Source: Fervidifonticultor_A tertius (GTDB lineage Bacteria > Sysuimicrobiota > Sysuimicrobiia > Sysuimicrobiales > Humicultoraceae). Taken from it: a stretch of DNA of 7,451 nt. The stretch lies in the NCBI GenBank assembly GCA_031459235.1, contig JAVKIY010000094.1, forward strand, positions 1 through 7,451, written 5' to 3'. This document shows positions 1-6,603 of the stretch, in pieces (the stretch's first letter is position 1; every line of letters begins with the position of its first letter). Below the pieces are notes generated by a model that had not been told where the DNA came from, searched no databases, and saw nothing but the letters and a program-made list of their open reading frames with translations. Both the position numbers and the translations under genes were made by a program.

Positions 1-339
1 CGCGAAGATGAGCCGGATCAGCGCGTAGTTGAGCACCAGGCCCAAGGCCACCGGCACCGCCATGCGGGCGGCGAACCGCAGGAACGGAATCCCGGACTGG
101 ATGCCGATGTACATGTTCTGCGGGTTGCCCGTGACGGTGAGGGCCGAGCCGATATTGGAGGCCGTGGCGATGGCGATCAGGTAGGGCAAGGGGTTGCGCT
201 TGAGCCGCTCCGCCGCCCGCAGCACGATGGGCGTCACCAGCAGGCACACCGTGTCGTTGACAAACAACGCCGAAAGCAGCGCGGAGCTCACGATCACCAG
301 CCCCAGCAACTGCGCGCTGGTGCGGGAAGCCCGCACCAG
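1..339 (-). other. Partial ArsB/NhaD/SLC13-type anion transporter segment within the fused frame
   Basis: Residues about 471-583 of the open frame resemble the middle of an ArsB/CitM/YbiR-type transporter. A hydrophobic helix (about 480-497) runs into FVNDTVCLLVTP, followed by a charged loop with RNPLPY, a second helix (about 521-540), the signature GNPQNM, and a third helix (about 563-583) that leaves the window. In family members of about 370-430 residues, the SALFxND region normally follows roughly 80-100 residues of earlier helices. Those helices are absent here and the peptidase tail takes their place. The family call rests on motif recognition by eye. The transported substrate (arsenite, Na+/H+ or an organic anion) cannot be read from this fragment. 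The segment may be a functional C-terminal domain, a truncated gene captured by deletion, or an assembly join. Confidence 0.72.
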
Positions 340-1749
340 GCGCCGCGCCTCGGCGACCACCGGCGCCAGCGCGACGTGGCGGTCCGTCGCGCGGGGGAGC
401 GAGCGCAGCGCGGCCAGCCACTCCCGGGCCGCAGCGCGGTAGTCGAGTGGCAGGACCGGCTCGGTCGCCAGGGCGTGCACGATCCCGAGGTAGACCCGGC
501 AGTCGCGCACCAGGCGCGCCGGGTCGATCTTGTCCGGCAAGTCGTCGGTGGTGTGCCACCACCAGCCCAGCCCGCCCGTGGCGCCGCTGCGAATGGTGAA
601 GTCGGCGCTGGCGTCGGGCGAGTCGGCCGGCTGCTCCGAGAGACTCATCAGCATCGAGGGGATGCCCACGCCCAGGAACGAGTGATCGCCCGCGCGGCCG
701 ACCCGGCTCCCCTCGAACCGGACGCCCGCGACCTGGCGTATGACCCGGTTGGCGAGCGCCCGCGTCTCCGGGGTCGCCCACGCATGGGGGTTGATGACCG
801 AACCGCGCGCGCCCACCGAGTCCACGTTCACGTTGACGACGCACCGGTCGTGGAGTTCCTGCCAGGCGTGGTCCGCGTACCACGTGGAGCCCGAGTACCG
901 GCCGTGCGAGTGGCCGGACCAGAACGCGAAGCGCACGCCGCGGTAGCGCCGGACGCCGGCCAGGACGCGCGCCACCTCCATCATGGTGGCGTTCGCGGTG
1001 CCGTTGTCCATCGCCCCGCGGTGCCAGGAGTCCACGTGCCCGGTGAAGAGCACGAAGGTGTCCTCGACGCTCCCCGGCAGGTCCGCGATGAGGATCGGGG
1101 TGCGCCGCCAGCCGGTCTCGACCTCCGCGGTCAGGCGCAGCCGCGCCCCGCCCGCGCGCGCCGCCTCCCTCAGCCGCGCCGCCGCCTCGCCCGCCACCGA
1201 GACCACCGGCAGCCGCGGCAGGCGCTCGAGGTCGGTCGGCTTCGGGTTGCCCCACACGGGCGAGACGATCATCTCGTGCACCAGCCGGTCGCGGTTCAGG
1301 CAGACGAGGCCGACGGCGCCCGCGGCGCCGGCGGCGTGAATGCGGTCCGGCGACGCCAGGCCGTCGACCACGGCGATGCGGCCCGCGACGCCGGCCGCGG
1401 CGAGTTCGGCCGGCGTGCCCGCGCCCGCGAAGACCGCGTCGGTCTCCAGACCTTCCGGGCCTGTGGATGCCGCGAACGAGTGGGTCACGCAGGGCACCGC
1501 CCCGCCCCCCGCGCCGGCGACTACCGTCAGCGCCGCCGGTCCCGGCAGGCTGATGAAGGCGTCGTGTGTAAACAGCCGCGTGGCGCAGCCCGCGCGCCGC
1601 ATCTGCCTCTGGATGTACCGGAACGCCTCGTGCTCCGCCGGCGAGCCAGACAGGCGGACCCATCGCGCGAGCGCGTGGGTGTCCGCCATGAGCCGGCGTG
1701 GGCTCACCTGCGCGTCGAGGTCCGGTACGGTCGTGCGCGTGCGTGCCAT
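1..1749 (-). CDS. M28-type peptidase fused in frame to a partial ArsB/SLC13-type permease (3' end beyond window)
   Basis: I translated the minus strand by hand from ATG 1749-1747. The frame stays open for 583 codons to the window edge. Residues 24-95 and 215-425 form an M28 (aminopeptidase-like) fold, with a PA-like insert at about 100-210. Visible metal-ligand motifs are GHVDS (H238), MDNGTAN (D248), NVDSVG (D310) and WWHTTDD (H399). The usual catalytic and ligand Glu-Glu pair is replaced by H280-S281 in FWSGHSHGRYSGS. There is no signal peptide, so the N-terminus should be cytosolic. From about residue 471 the sequence changes to a membrane transporter with FVNDT (497-501) and SNIGSALTVTGNPQN (531-545). 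The start is supported by GGAGG six bases upstream, and the gene begins 21 nt after the SDR stop, so it belongs to the same operon. The peptidase assignment is firm at fold level; the substrate is unknown. Whether the fusion is biological is uncertain. Confidence 0.82.
   Translation of the reverse strand, partial: MARTRTTVPDLDAQVSPRRLMADTHALARWVRLSGSPAEHEAFRYIQRQMRRAGCATRLFTHDAFISLPGPAALTVVAGAGGGAVPCVTHSFAASTGPEGLETDAVFAGAGTPAELAAAGVAGRIAVVDGLASPDRIHAAGAAGAVGLVCLNRDRLVHEMIVSPVWGNPKPTDLERLPRLPVVSVAGEAAARLREAARAGGARLRLTAEVETGWRRTPILIADLPGSVEDTFVLFTGHVDSWHRGAMDNGTANATMMEVARVLAGVRRYRGVRFAFWSGHSHGRYSGSTWYADHAWQELHDRCVVNVNVDSVGARGSVINPHAWATPETRALANRVIRQVAGVRFEGSRVGRAGDHSFLGVGIPSMLMSLSEQPADSPDASADFTIRSGATGGLGWWWHTTDDLPDKIDPARLVRDCRVYLGIVHALATEPVLPLDYRAAAREWLAALRSLPRATDRHVALAPVVAEARRLVRASRTSAQLLGLVIVSSALLSALFVNDTVCLLVTPIVLRAAERLKRNPLPYLIAIATASNIGSALTVTGNPQNMYIGIQSGIPFLRFAARMAVPVALGLVLNYALIRLIFA
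317..339. repeat. Perfect 10-bp inverted repeat at the peptidase/transporter junction
   Basis: Arms ctggtgcggg (317-326) and cccgcaccag (330-339) are exact reverse complements around a 3-base spacer (aag). The repeat lies inside the open frame, over residues about 471-478, where peptidase-like sequence gives way to transporter-like sequence. It is a palindromic element by direct reading. A link to the origin of the junction is inference. Confidence 0.85.
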
Positions 1750-1755
1750 GATCCG

Positions 1756-1760
1756 CCTCC
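1756..1760 (-). promoter_or_regulatory. Ribosome-binding site of the M28 fusion gene
   Basis: On the minus strand GGAGG lies six bases before ATG 1749, in the 21-nt gap after the SDR stop codon. It fixes the start of the peptidase reading frame. Confidence 0.8.
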
Positions 1761-1770
1761 CTCTTCCGGG

Positions 1771-2553
1771 TTATCCGAGCATCCACCGCCCGCCGTCGGC
1801 GCTCAGCGTCTGGCCCGTGACGTAGCCCGCGGCCTCCGACGCGAAGAACAGCACCGCCCAGGCGACGTCGGCCGGCTCGCCCAGGCGCTTGATCGCAAGG
1901 TTCGCGAAGAACGCGCGCTGTCCGTCCTCGCCCAGCGCATCCCACTGCCGACGGGAGGCCGGGTTCGAGAGCACGAACCCCGGCGCCACGGAGTTCGCCG
2001 TGATGCCGAAGGCGCCGAGCTCCCGCGCGATCTGTCGGGTGAACCCGATGAGCCCGGCCTTCGCGCTCGCGTACGCCTGGATACCGGTCTGGCTGTAGCT
2101 GCGGCCGGCGCCGGACGAGATGGTGATGATGCGGCCCCAGCCGCGCCTCTTCATGCCCGGGACCACCGCGCGTACCAGGTGGAACGCGCCGTCCTGGTTG
2201 ACCGCGACCACGCGGCGCCAGTCCTCGTCGCTGACCGACTCGATAGGCTGGTGCACCTGCCCGGCGACCCCCCCGGCCGCGTGGACCAGGATGTCTACCG
2301 TGCCGTCGCGCGCGCCGACCTCGGCCACCAGGGCCGCCACGGCGGCCGCGTCGGTCACGTCACAAGTGCGGCCCTCGGCCGTCGCGCCCGTGGCACGGCA
2401 CCGTCGGACGGTCTCCGCCATCGGCTCGGCGAGGATGTCGCACGCCCACAGCCGTGCCCCGCGGTGGGCGAACGCCTCACAGATGGCGGCTCCGATGCCG
2501 TGCGCCGCGCCGCTGACCAGGACGGTCTTCCCGACAAAAGAGAGGTCAGACAT
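1771..2553 (-). CDS. SDR-family NAD(P)-dependent oxidoreductase
   Basis: This is a 260-residue classical short-chain dehydrogenase/reductase of normal length. The Rossmann glycine motif is SGAAHGIG (14-21), the end of beta-2 carries D39 (ACDI), which favours NAD(H) over NADP(H), and CDV (64-66) contacts adenine. HAAG (91-94) stands in for the usual NNAG; N119, S146/S147, Y161 and K165 (YASAK) complete the catalytic tetrad. PGF (191-193) and the C-terminal DGG (253-255) are also typical of the family. It oxidises an alcohol or reduces a ketone in the cytosol; the substrate is not predictable, although sugar- or hydroxyacid-type FabG-like enzymes are closest in appearance. ATG 2553 overlaps the end of the upstream dehydrogenase by 8 nt (ATGTCTGA), which suggests translational coupling. 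The M28 gene follows 21 nt downstream. Confidence 0.93.
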   Translation of the reverse strand: MSDLSFVGKTVLVSGAAHGIGAAICEAFAHRGARLWACDILAEPMAETVRRCRATGATAEGRTCDVTDAAAVAALVAEVGARDGTVDILVHAAGGVAGQVHQPIESVSDEDWRRVVAVNQDGAFHLVRAVVPGMKRRGWGRIITISSGAGRSYSQTGIQAYASAKAGLIGFTRQIARELGAFGITANSVAPGFVLSNPASRRQWDALGEDGQRAFFANLAIKRLGEPADVAWAVLFFASEAAGYVTGQTLSADGGRWMLG

Positions 2554-3595
2554 TCGCCGCCCCGGCGCCGTAGAGCGCGTCGTTGCGCGCGGCCAGCGCG
2601 CGCACGTTGGCCCAACCCTGCGCCCGTCGGCCGGCCTCGACCTCGCCGATCATTGCGCCCAGCGCCTCGACCAGCGGGATCGGCCGGCCGTGGCGCGCGG
2701 CGCGCGCCCGCAGCCCGGCCACCATCGCCTCGACCTCAGTTTTGCGCTTGCGGACGGCCAGGTCACGCCAGACGCCGCTCCGTGCCTTCAGCGACCGCCG
2801 GTTGAAGGCGACGAGCGCATCCAGGCTGGCCTCCAGCCGCGCGGGGTCACGATGCGGCGGAAAGCGAAACGCGTCCGGCTCGAAACCGTCGAACGCCTCG
2901 GGCCGCACGCCCTCGGCCTCGGCGACCGCGAGCACCTCGGCGGCGACGTTCGCCAGCACCGGCCGCGCGAGCGGGTCCGCGAGCACGTCGGCGATGGGCG
3001 CGTCGCTGAGCGCCGTGACCTTGAGCATCGCGCCGTAGGCGTGCTTGCCCCACAGGTAGCCCCAGATGTTGGTCGTGGCCCGCGTGGTCGGGAGGAAGGC
3101 GGTCCGCAGCGCCTCGACCAGGCGCCGCACCCGATCGCTGTCTGTCCCGTCGAGCTCACCCAGGTAGAGCGCCCCGCCGCCGCCGTAGAGGATGCGACCG
3201 GGCTCCAGGTAGTCCGCCCCGAAGTTGACGAACGCGCCGATCGTGCGGCGGGCGCCGACAATCGCGGCGATGCGTTCCTCGTTGAAGCCGTTCTGCATCG
3301 AGACCACGGCGCCGTCCGGCGCCAGGTGCGGCGCCACCTGCGCGGCCGCCTGGTCGGTGTGCATGGTCTTGACCGCCAGGAACACGGTGCGCAGCGGGCC
3401 CCGGACCTGGTCGGGCCGCAGCGCCCGCGCCGTGACCGCGAACGTCTCCGCGCCTTCGATCGCGAGACCCTGCGCGTTGATGGCGTCCACGTGGGCCGCC
3501 ACCGTGTCCACGAAGGTGATCTGGTGTCCCGCGCGTGCCAGGTAGGCGCCCAGCGTACCGCCGATGGCACCCGCGCCGACGATCGTGATCTCCAT
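2546..3595 (-). CDS. Ketopantoate reductase (PanE/ApbA)-family dehydrogenase
   Basis: This 349-residue protein has an N-terminal Rossmann domain (GAGAIGG, 7-13), K76 in AVKTMHT, QNG (101-103) and a helical ketopantoate-reductase C-domain from about residue 175. K184 (LWGK) matches the catalytic lysine, with S273 and E287 (KRKTEVE) matching the substrate serine and catalytic glutamate. The two asparagines that follow the lysine in E. coli PanE (N180, N184) align by eye with G188 and K192. The protein is also about 45 residues longer than PanE. D30 at the end of beta-2 replaces the phosphate-binding basic residue of NADPH enzymes, so NADH is likely. I infer a related 2-keto or 2-hydroxy acid substrate rather than pantothenate synthesis. 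AGGAGG precedes ATG 3595 by 10 nt. An upstream extension of the frame exists but would run through the CapA gene, so I rejected it. Confidence 0.88.
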   Translation of the reverse strand: MEITIVGAGAIGGTLGAYLARAGHQITFVDTVAAHVDAINAQGLAIEGAETFAVTARALRPDQVRGPLRTVFLAVKTMHTDQAAAQVAPHLAPDGAVVSMQNGFNEERIAAIVGARRTIGAFVNFGADYLEPGRILYGGGGALYLGELDGTDSDRVRRLVEALRTAFLPTTRATTNIWGYLWGKHAYGAMLKVTALSDAPIADVLADPLARPVLANVAAEVLAVAEAEGVRPEAFDGFEPDAFRFPPHRDPARLEASLDALVAFNRRSLKARSGVWRDLAVRKRKTEVEAMVAGLRARAARHGRPIPLVEALGAMIGEVEAGRRAQGWANVRALAARNDALYGAGAANV

Positions 3596-3605
3596 ACGCA
3601 CTGCC

Positions 3606-3611
3606 CCTCCT
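3606..3611 (-). promoter_or_regulatory. Ribosome-binding site of the ketopantoate-reductase-like gene
   Basis: Minus-strand AGGAGG is 10 nt before ATG 3595 and overlaps the CapA stop codon (TAG, 3612-3610). Terminating ribosomes would therefore expose it, which suggests coupling. It also supports ATG 3595 over longer start options. Confidence 0.8.
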
Positions 3612-4710
3612 AGAGCAGGATCAGCCCGCGGCCATCCTCCACGGTGAGCTGCACCCCCAGCGGCGCGGACTGCGCCGCGAGCGCGCCCAAAATGCGCGCC
3701 GCGTCGTCGCCCGCGGCGAGCGCGGGGTCTCCGACACCGTTGAGGAGGACCGGCACGAGCTCGACGCCGGTGACGCGCCCGGCCTCTGCGCGCACGAGCG
3801 CCACCGCGGAGTCCAGGTTGAGCGGCGAGCGCAGGCTCCGCCAGCTGTAGGCCGGGTCGGGACGCCGCAGCACCGGCTGTGCGCCCACGCGCAGGGTGTG
3901 AAACAGGAAGTTGCCCAGGCTGTAGAACACCGGCCGGCCGTCGATCACCTCGATACCGTGCAGGACGTGCGGGTGGTGACCGACCACCACGTCGGCGCCC
4001 GCGGCGACCAGCGCCCGGGCCAGCGGCCGCTGGTAGGTCGCCAGCGCGTCCTGGAACTGGGCGACCCAGCCGTTCGGCACGCCCCAGTGGATGCCCACCA
4101 CGCAGAGGTCTGCCTCGCGCCGTGCGCTCGCCACCGCCACCGCCGCCGCCTCGACGTCCTCCGGCCACGCGCGCGTCTCCACGAACGGGGCGATGCCCGG
4201 CGTCTCGTCGAGCCCGGCCGCGTCGGCCACGTAGCTCGTGGTGACCCGGATGGGCGCGATGCCTGGGCGGTCGGGCGCGGCGCCGGACCCGACGGGCAGC
4301 GTGGTCGCCAGCCCGAGGAACGCCACGCGCAGCCCGCCCGCGGCGAGCACCGCCGGCGCCAGCGCCTCGGCCAGCGTGCGGCCGCCCCCGACCGCGGCGA
4401 CGCCCGCCCTGCGGAGCGCGTCGAGGGTGTCGAACATCCCCTCCAGGCTCTGGTCGGCCATGTGGTTGTTGGCGACGGTGACCACGTCGATGCCGATCGC
4501 GCGCAGCTCGCCCGCCAGCGCCGGGTCGCTACGGAAGGTTACGACCTTGTCCGCCGGTGCCTGCCGGTCGGTCAGCGGGCACTCAAGGTTCGCGAAGGCG
4601 AGGTCGGCGTCCACGAACAGCCGCCACACGTCACGGCTGCCCGGCGCGGCCTCGCCGGTCACCGGGCGGTTGAGCATCAGGTCGCCGGTCAGCGCAATCG
4701 TCACACCCAT
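3610..4710 (-). CDS. CapA-family protein (calcineurin-like metallophosphatase fold)
   Basis: This 366-residue protein matches the CapA/PgsA (PGA_cap) family along its length. Motifs in order are LTGDLML with metal ligand D10, NLECPL (41-46), ANNH (80-83), GIHWG (206-210), GHHPHV (244-249) and FYSLGNFLF (262-270). Together these make a dinuclear metal site typical of the fold. Family members act in poly-gamma-glutamate capsule assembly and in other, poorly defined pathways. This one begins directly at the first beta strand, with no signal peptide or membrane anchor, so it should be cytosolic, unlike the capsule proteins. No capB/capC-like ligase gene is nearby. GAGGTGA lies 10 nt before ATG 4710, and the gene starts 28 nt after the DppC-type permease stop. 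Its operon position suggests a hydrolytic or accessory role on the imported substrate; the true reaction is unknown. Confidence 0.9.
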   Translation of the reverse strand: MGVTIALTGDLMLNRPVTGEAAPGSRDVWRLFVDADLAFANLECPLTDRQAPADKVVTFRSDPALAGELRAIGIDVVTVANNHMADQSLEGMFDTLDALRRAGVAAVGGGRTLAEALAPAVLAAGGLRVAFLGLATTLPVGSGAAPDRPGIAPIRVTTSYVADAAGLDETPGIAPFVETRAWPEDVEAAAVAVASARREADLCVVGIHWGVPNGWVAQFQDALATYQRPLARALVAAGADVVVGHHPHVLHGIEVIDGRPVFYSLGNFLFHTLRVGAQPVLRRPDPAYSWRSLRSPLNLDSAVALVRAEAGRVTGVELVPVLLNGVGDPALAAGDDAARILGALAAQSAPLGVQLTVEDGRGLILL

Positions 4711-4738
4711 CGGAGTACCGTCACCTCACGGCCGGACG

Positions 4739-5623
4739 CTAGCGCTCCGCGAGTGTCGGGTCGATCGCGTCGCGGAGCCCATCGCCGAACCAGTTGTAGC
4801 AGAGCACGGTCACGAAGATGAGCACGCCGGGGAAAACCGCCAGCCCTGGGGTCGTGCGCAGGTAGCTGCGCGCCGCGGTGAGCATGTTGCCCCACGACGC
4901 CGCCGGGGGCTGCACGCCCAGGCCCAGGAATGAGAGCGACGACTCAAGTAGGATCGCGTAGGCCACGCCGAGCGTAGCCGCGACCGTGATCGAGGGGATC
5001 GACTGCGGGATGACGTGTCGGGCTACGATGCGCGCGCCGCTGCAGCCGATGGCGCGGGCCGCCAGCACGAACTCGAGCTCGCGGGTGCGCAGCACCTCGG
5101 CGCGCACGACGCGCGCGACCGTCATCCACCCTGTCAGCGCCATGACCGCCACGAGGTTGGCGATGGTGGCCCCGAGCAGCGCCAGCGCAAGCAGGGCCAC
5201 GAAGAACAGCGGCACCGCGAGCATCCCGTCGGTGAGCCGCATGAGCAGCACGTCGGTCAGGCCCCCCGCATACCCCGCCAGGCCGCCCACGACGACGCCG
5301 ATCACCATCGAGGCGGCCATCGTGGCCACCCCGACCGCCAGGGAGATCCGGCCGCCGTGGAGGAGCCGCGAGAGGACGTCGCGGCCGAACTCGTCGGTCC
5401 CCAGCCAGTGGGTGCGGCTCGGCGGCTCGAGCCGCCTCGCCAGCACCACCAGGTCCGGGTCGTGCGGCGACAGCCAGGGTGCGAGCGCCACCAGCGCGTG
5501 AACCAGTGCCAGCACAACCAACGCGGCCACCGCCAGGCGGTTGCGGCGCAGCCGCAGCCAGGCGCGCGCGGCCGGGCCGCGGGCCTGGCGGGGAACCGCC
5601 AGCACCGCGCGGGGGCCGCTCAT
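4739..5623 (-). CDS. ABC transporter permease, DppC/OppC type
   Basis: This 294-residue inner-membrane subunit belongs to a peptide/nickel/opine-type importer. A basic cytosolic N-terminus (to about 29) leads into helix 1 (about 30-50). The family signature HWLGTDEFGRDVLSRLLHGG (72-91) and the start of the transmembrane domain follow, with further helices at about 98-118, 135-160, 213-232 and 262-280. The EAA-type coupling loop, which docks the ATPase, is around AARAIGCSGARIVARHVIP (188-206), and SFLGLGVQPPAASWG (231-245) is the conserved C-terminal motif. ATG 5623 overlaps the stop of the DppB-type gene by 4 nt (ATGA), with GAGGA 10 nt upstream. It forms a heterodimeric channel with that partner. 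No ATP-binding subunit gene follows; CapA comes next. Confidence 0.94.
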   Translation of the reverse strand: MSGPRAVLAVPRQARGPAARAWLRLRRNRLAVAALVVLALVHALVALAPWLSPHDPDLVVLARRLEPPSRTHWLGTDEFGRDVLSRLLHGGRISLAVGVATMAASMVIGVVVGGLAGYAGGLTDVLLMRLTDGMLAVPLFFVALLALALLGATIANLVAVMALTGWMTVARVVRAEVLRTRELEFVLAARAIGCSGARIVARHVIPQSIPSITVAATLGVAYAILLESSLSFLGLGVQPPAASWGNMLTAARSYLRTTPGLAVFPGVLIFVTVLCYNWFGDGLRDAIDPTLAER

Positions 5624-6588
5624 TCGTAGCGGATCCTCGGGTCCACGTAAACGTAGACCAGGTCCACCAGCAGGTTGCTCGCGGCGACCACCGCCGAGAT
5701 GACGAGCGTAATGCCCATGATCATCGGGTAGTCGCGCTCGAACGCGGCGCGGACCGCCAGGCTGCCCATCCCCGGCCAGGCGAAGACGGTTTCGGTGATG
5801 GCCGCCCCGCCCACCAGCCGTGGGAGCTGGAGGCCCACCACGGTGATGATCGTGAGCAGCGCGTTACGGAAAGCGTGCCGGTAGAGCACGGCGCGCTCCC
5901 GCAGCCCCTTCGACCGGGCGGTTCGCACGTAGTCCTGGCGCAGGACCGCCATCGTGGACGAGCGCGTGTAGCGGGCGAAGATCGCCATGTTGGCCGTGCC
6001 CAGCACCAGAGCGGGCAGCACGAGGTGGCGGCCCAGGTCGGCCAGGTCGCGGGGCCCGCCGATCGTGTACATGCCACCGGGCGGCAGCCATCCGAGCACG
6101 ATCGAGAACAGCACGATCAGCATCAGACCGTACCAGAACACCGGGATCGACACCCCGAAGAAGCACAGAAACGTGACCGCATGGTCGAAGGCGGTGTACG
6201 GCCGCGCGGCGGTCGCCACGCCCGCGGGGATCGCGACGACCAGCGAGAGGAGGAGGGCCGCGGCAGAGAGGACCAGGGTGTTGGGCAGCATCTGGCCGAT
6301 GATCTCGCGCACCGGCAGCCCGGCCGTGTACGAGACGCCCAGGTTGCCGCCTGCGACCTGGCGCAGCCACCGCGCGTACTGGACGTGCAGCGGCTGGTCG
6401 AGCCCGAGGATGGTGCGCATCCGCGCGATCTCGTCGGCGCCGAGGTTGCGGTCGAGCAGGATCGACGGGCCGCCCGGCGCCCGAAGGATGAGCGCGAACA
6501 CGACGACGCTGACCACCAGCAGCAGCGCCGCGGTCTGGAGGAGCCGTCGCGAGAGGTAGCGGGCCATCGGCGGCGAGGGAGCGGGCAC
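5620..6588 (-). CDS. ABC transporter permease, DppB/OppB type
   Basis: This protein has 322 residues from GTG 6588, or 315 from ATG 6567. The YLSRRLLQ stretch and helix 1 (about 16-36) are followed by the periplasmic part with LGLDQPLHVQYARWL (61-75) and GNLGVSY (81-87). Helices lie at about 100-128, 136-165, 186-205, 243-262 and 287-315, with GVSIPVFWYGLML (145-157) and LPPGGM (168-173) typical of the family. The EAA-type loop is YVRTARSKGLRERAVLYRHA (220-239). It pairs with the DppC-type subunit encoded next. The start is ambiguous. ATG 6567 matches the usual N-terminus of relatives but has no Shine-Dalgarno sequence. GTG 6588 has GAGGGAG just upstream, but both lie in a perfect hairpin, so translation may be weak or controlled. 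Confidence 0.93.
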   Translation of the reverse strand: MPAPSPPMARYLSRRLLQTAALLLVVSVVVFALILRAPGGPSILLDRNLGADEIARMRTILGLDQPLHVQYARWLRQVAGGNLGVSYTAGLPVREIIGQMLPNTLVLSAAALLLSLVVAIPAGVATAARPYTAFDHAVTFLCFFGVSIPVFWYGLMLIVLFSIVLGWLPPGGMYTIGGPRDLADLGRHLVLPALVLGTANMAIFARYTRSSTMAVLRQDYVRTARSKGLRERAVLYRHAFRNALLTIITVVGLQLPRLVGGAAITETVFAWPGMGSLAVRAAFERDYPMIMGITLVISAVVAASNLLVDLVYVYVDPRIRYE

Positions 6589-6600
6589 CCGCTCCCTCGC
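6573..6600. repeat. Perfect 13-bp inverted repeat (hairpin) between binding-protein and permease genes
   Basis: Arms 6573-6585 (gcgagggagcggg) and 6588-6600 are exact reverse complements around 2 bases. On the transcript the hairpin starts 27 nt after the binding-protein stop and ends 5 nt before ATG 6567. It contains the GAGGGAG sequence and the G of GTG 6588. No U-run follows, so it is not a standard intrinsic terminator. It could limit permease translation or protect the upstream mRNA from 3' decay, as known for hairpins after binding-protein genes such as malE. That role is inference. Confidence 0.85.
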
Positions 6601-6603
6601 GTC

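Noticed and set aside
300..360. Frameshift or stop separating peptidase and transporter genes
   Set aside because: Codon-by-codon reading of the minus strand keeps one frame open with sensible residues on both sides. No stop codon or internal start with a ribosome-binding site was seen.
280..360. Insertion sequence or phage attachment site at the junction
   Set aside because: No transposase sequence, terminal repeats or target duplication is visible; only the short palindrome is present.
376..2805. Long plus-strand open frame of 809 codons
   Set aside because: Its translation is a low-complexity Arg/Ala/Pro/His-rich string with no family motifs. It lies antisense to the M28, SDR and KPR-like genes, which have clear motifs; long antisense frames are expected at this GC content.
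2120..3613. Plus-strand open frame of 497 codons
   Set aside because: It is a shadow of the KPR-like and SDR genes with no domain signals.
3596..4168. N-terminal extension of the KPR-like frame (540 codons in all)
   Set aside because: The extension overlaps the well-supported CapA gene and is Arg/Gly-rich. MEITIVGAGAIGG at ATG 3595 with AGGAGG upstream is the natural start.
3610..4710. Poly-gamma-glutamate capsule locus
   Set aside because: Only a CapA-type gene is present, with no capB/capC/capE homologues and no membrane anchor.
6573..6600. Intrinsic terminator after the binding-protein gene
   Set aside because: The stem is strong but no T-run follows on either strand, and the permease gene begins within or right after it.
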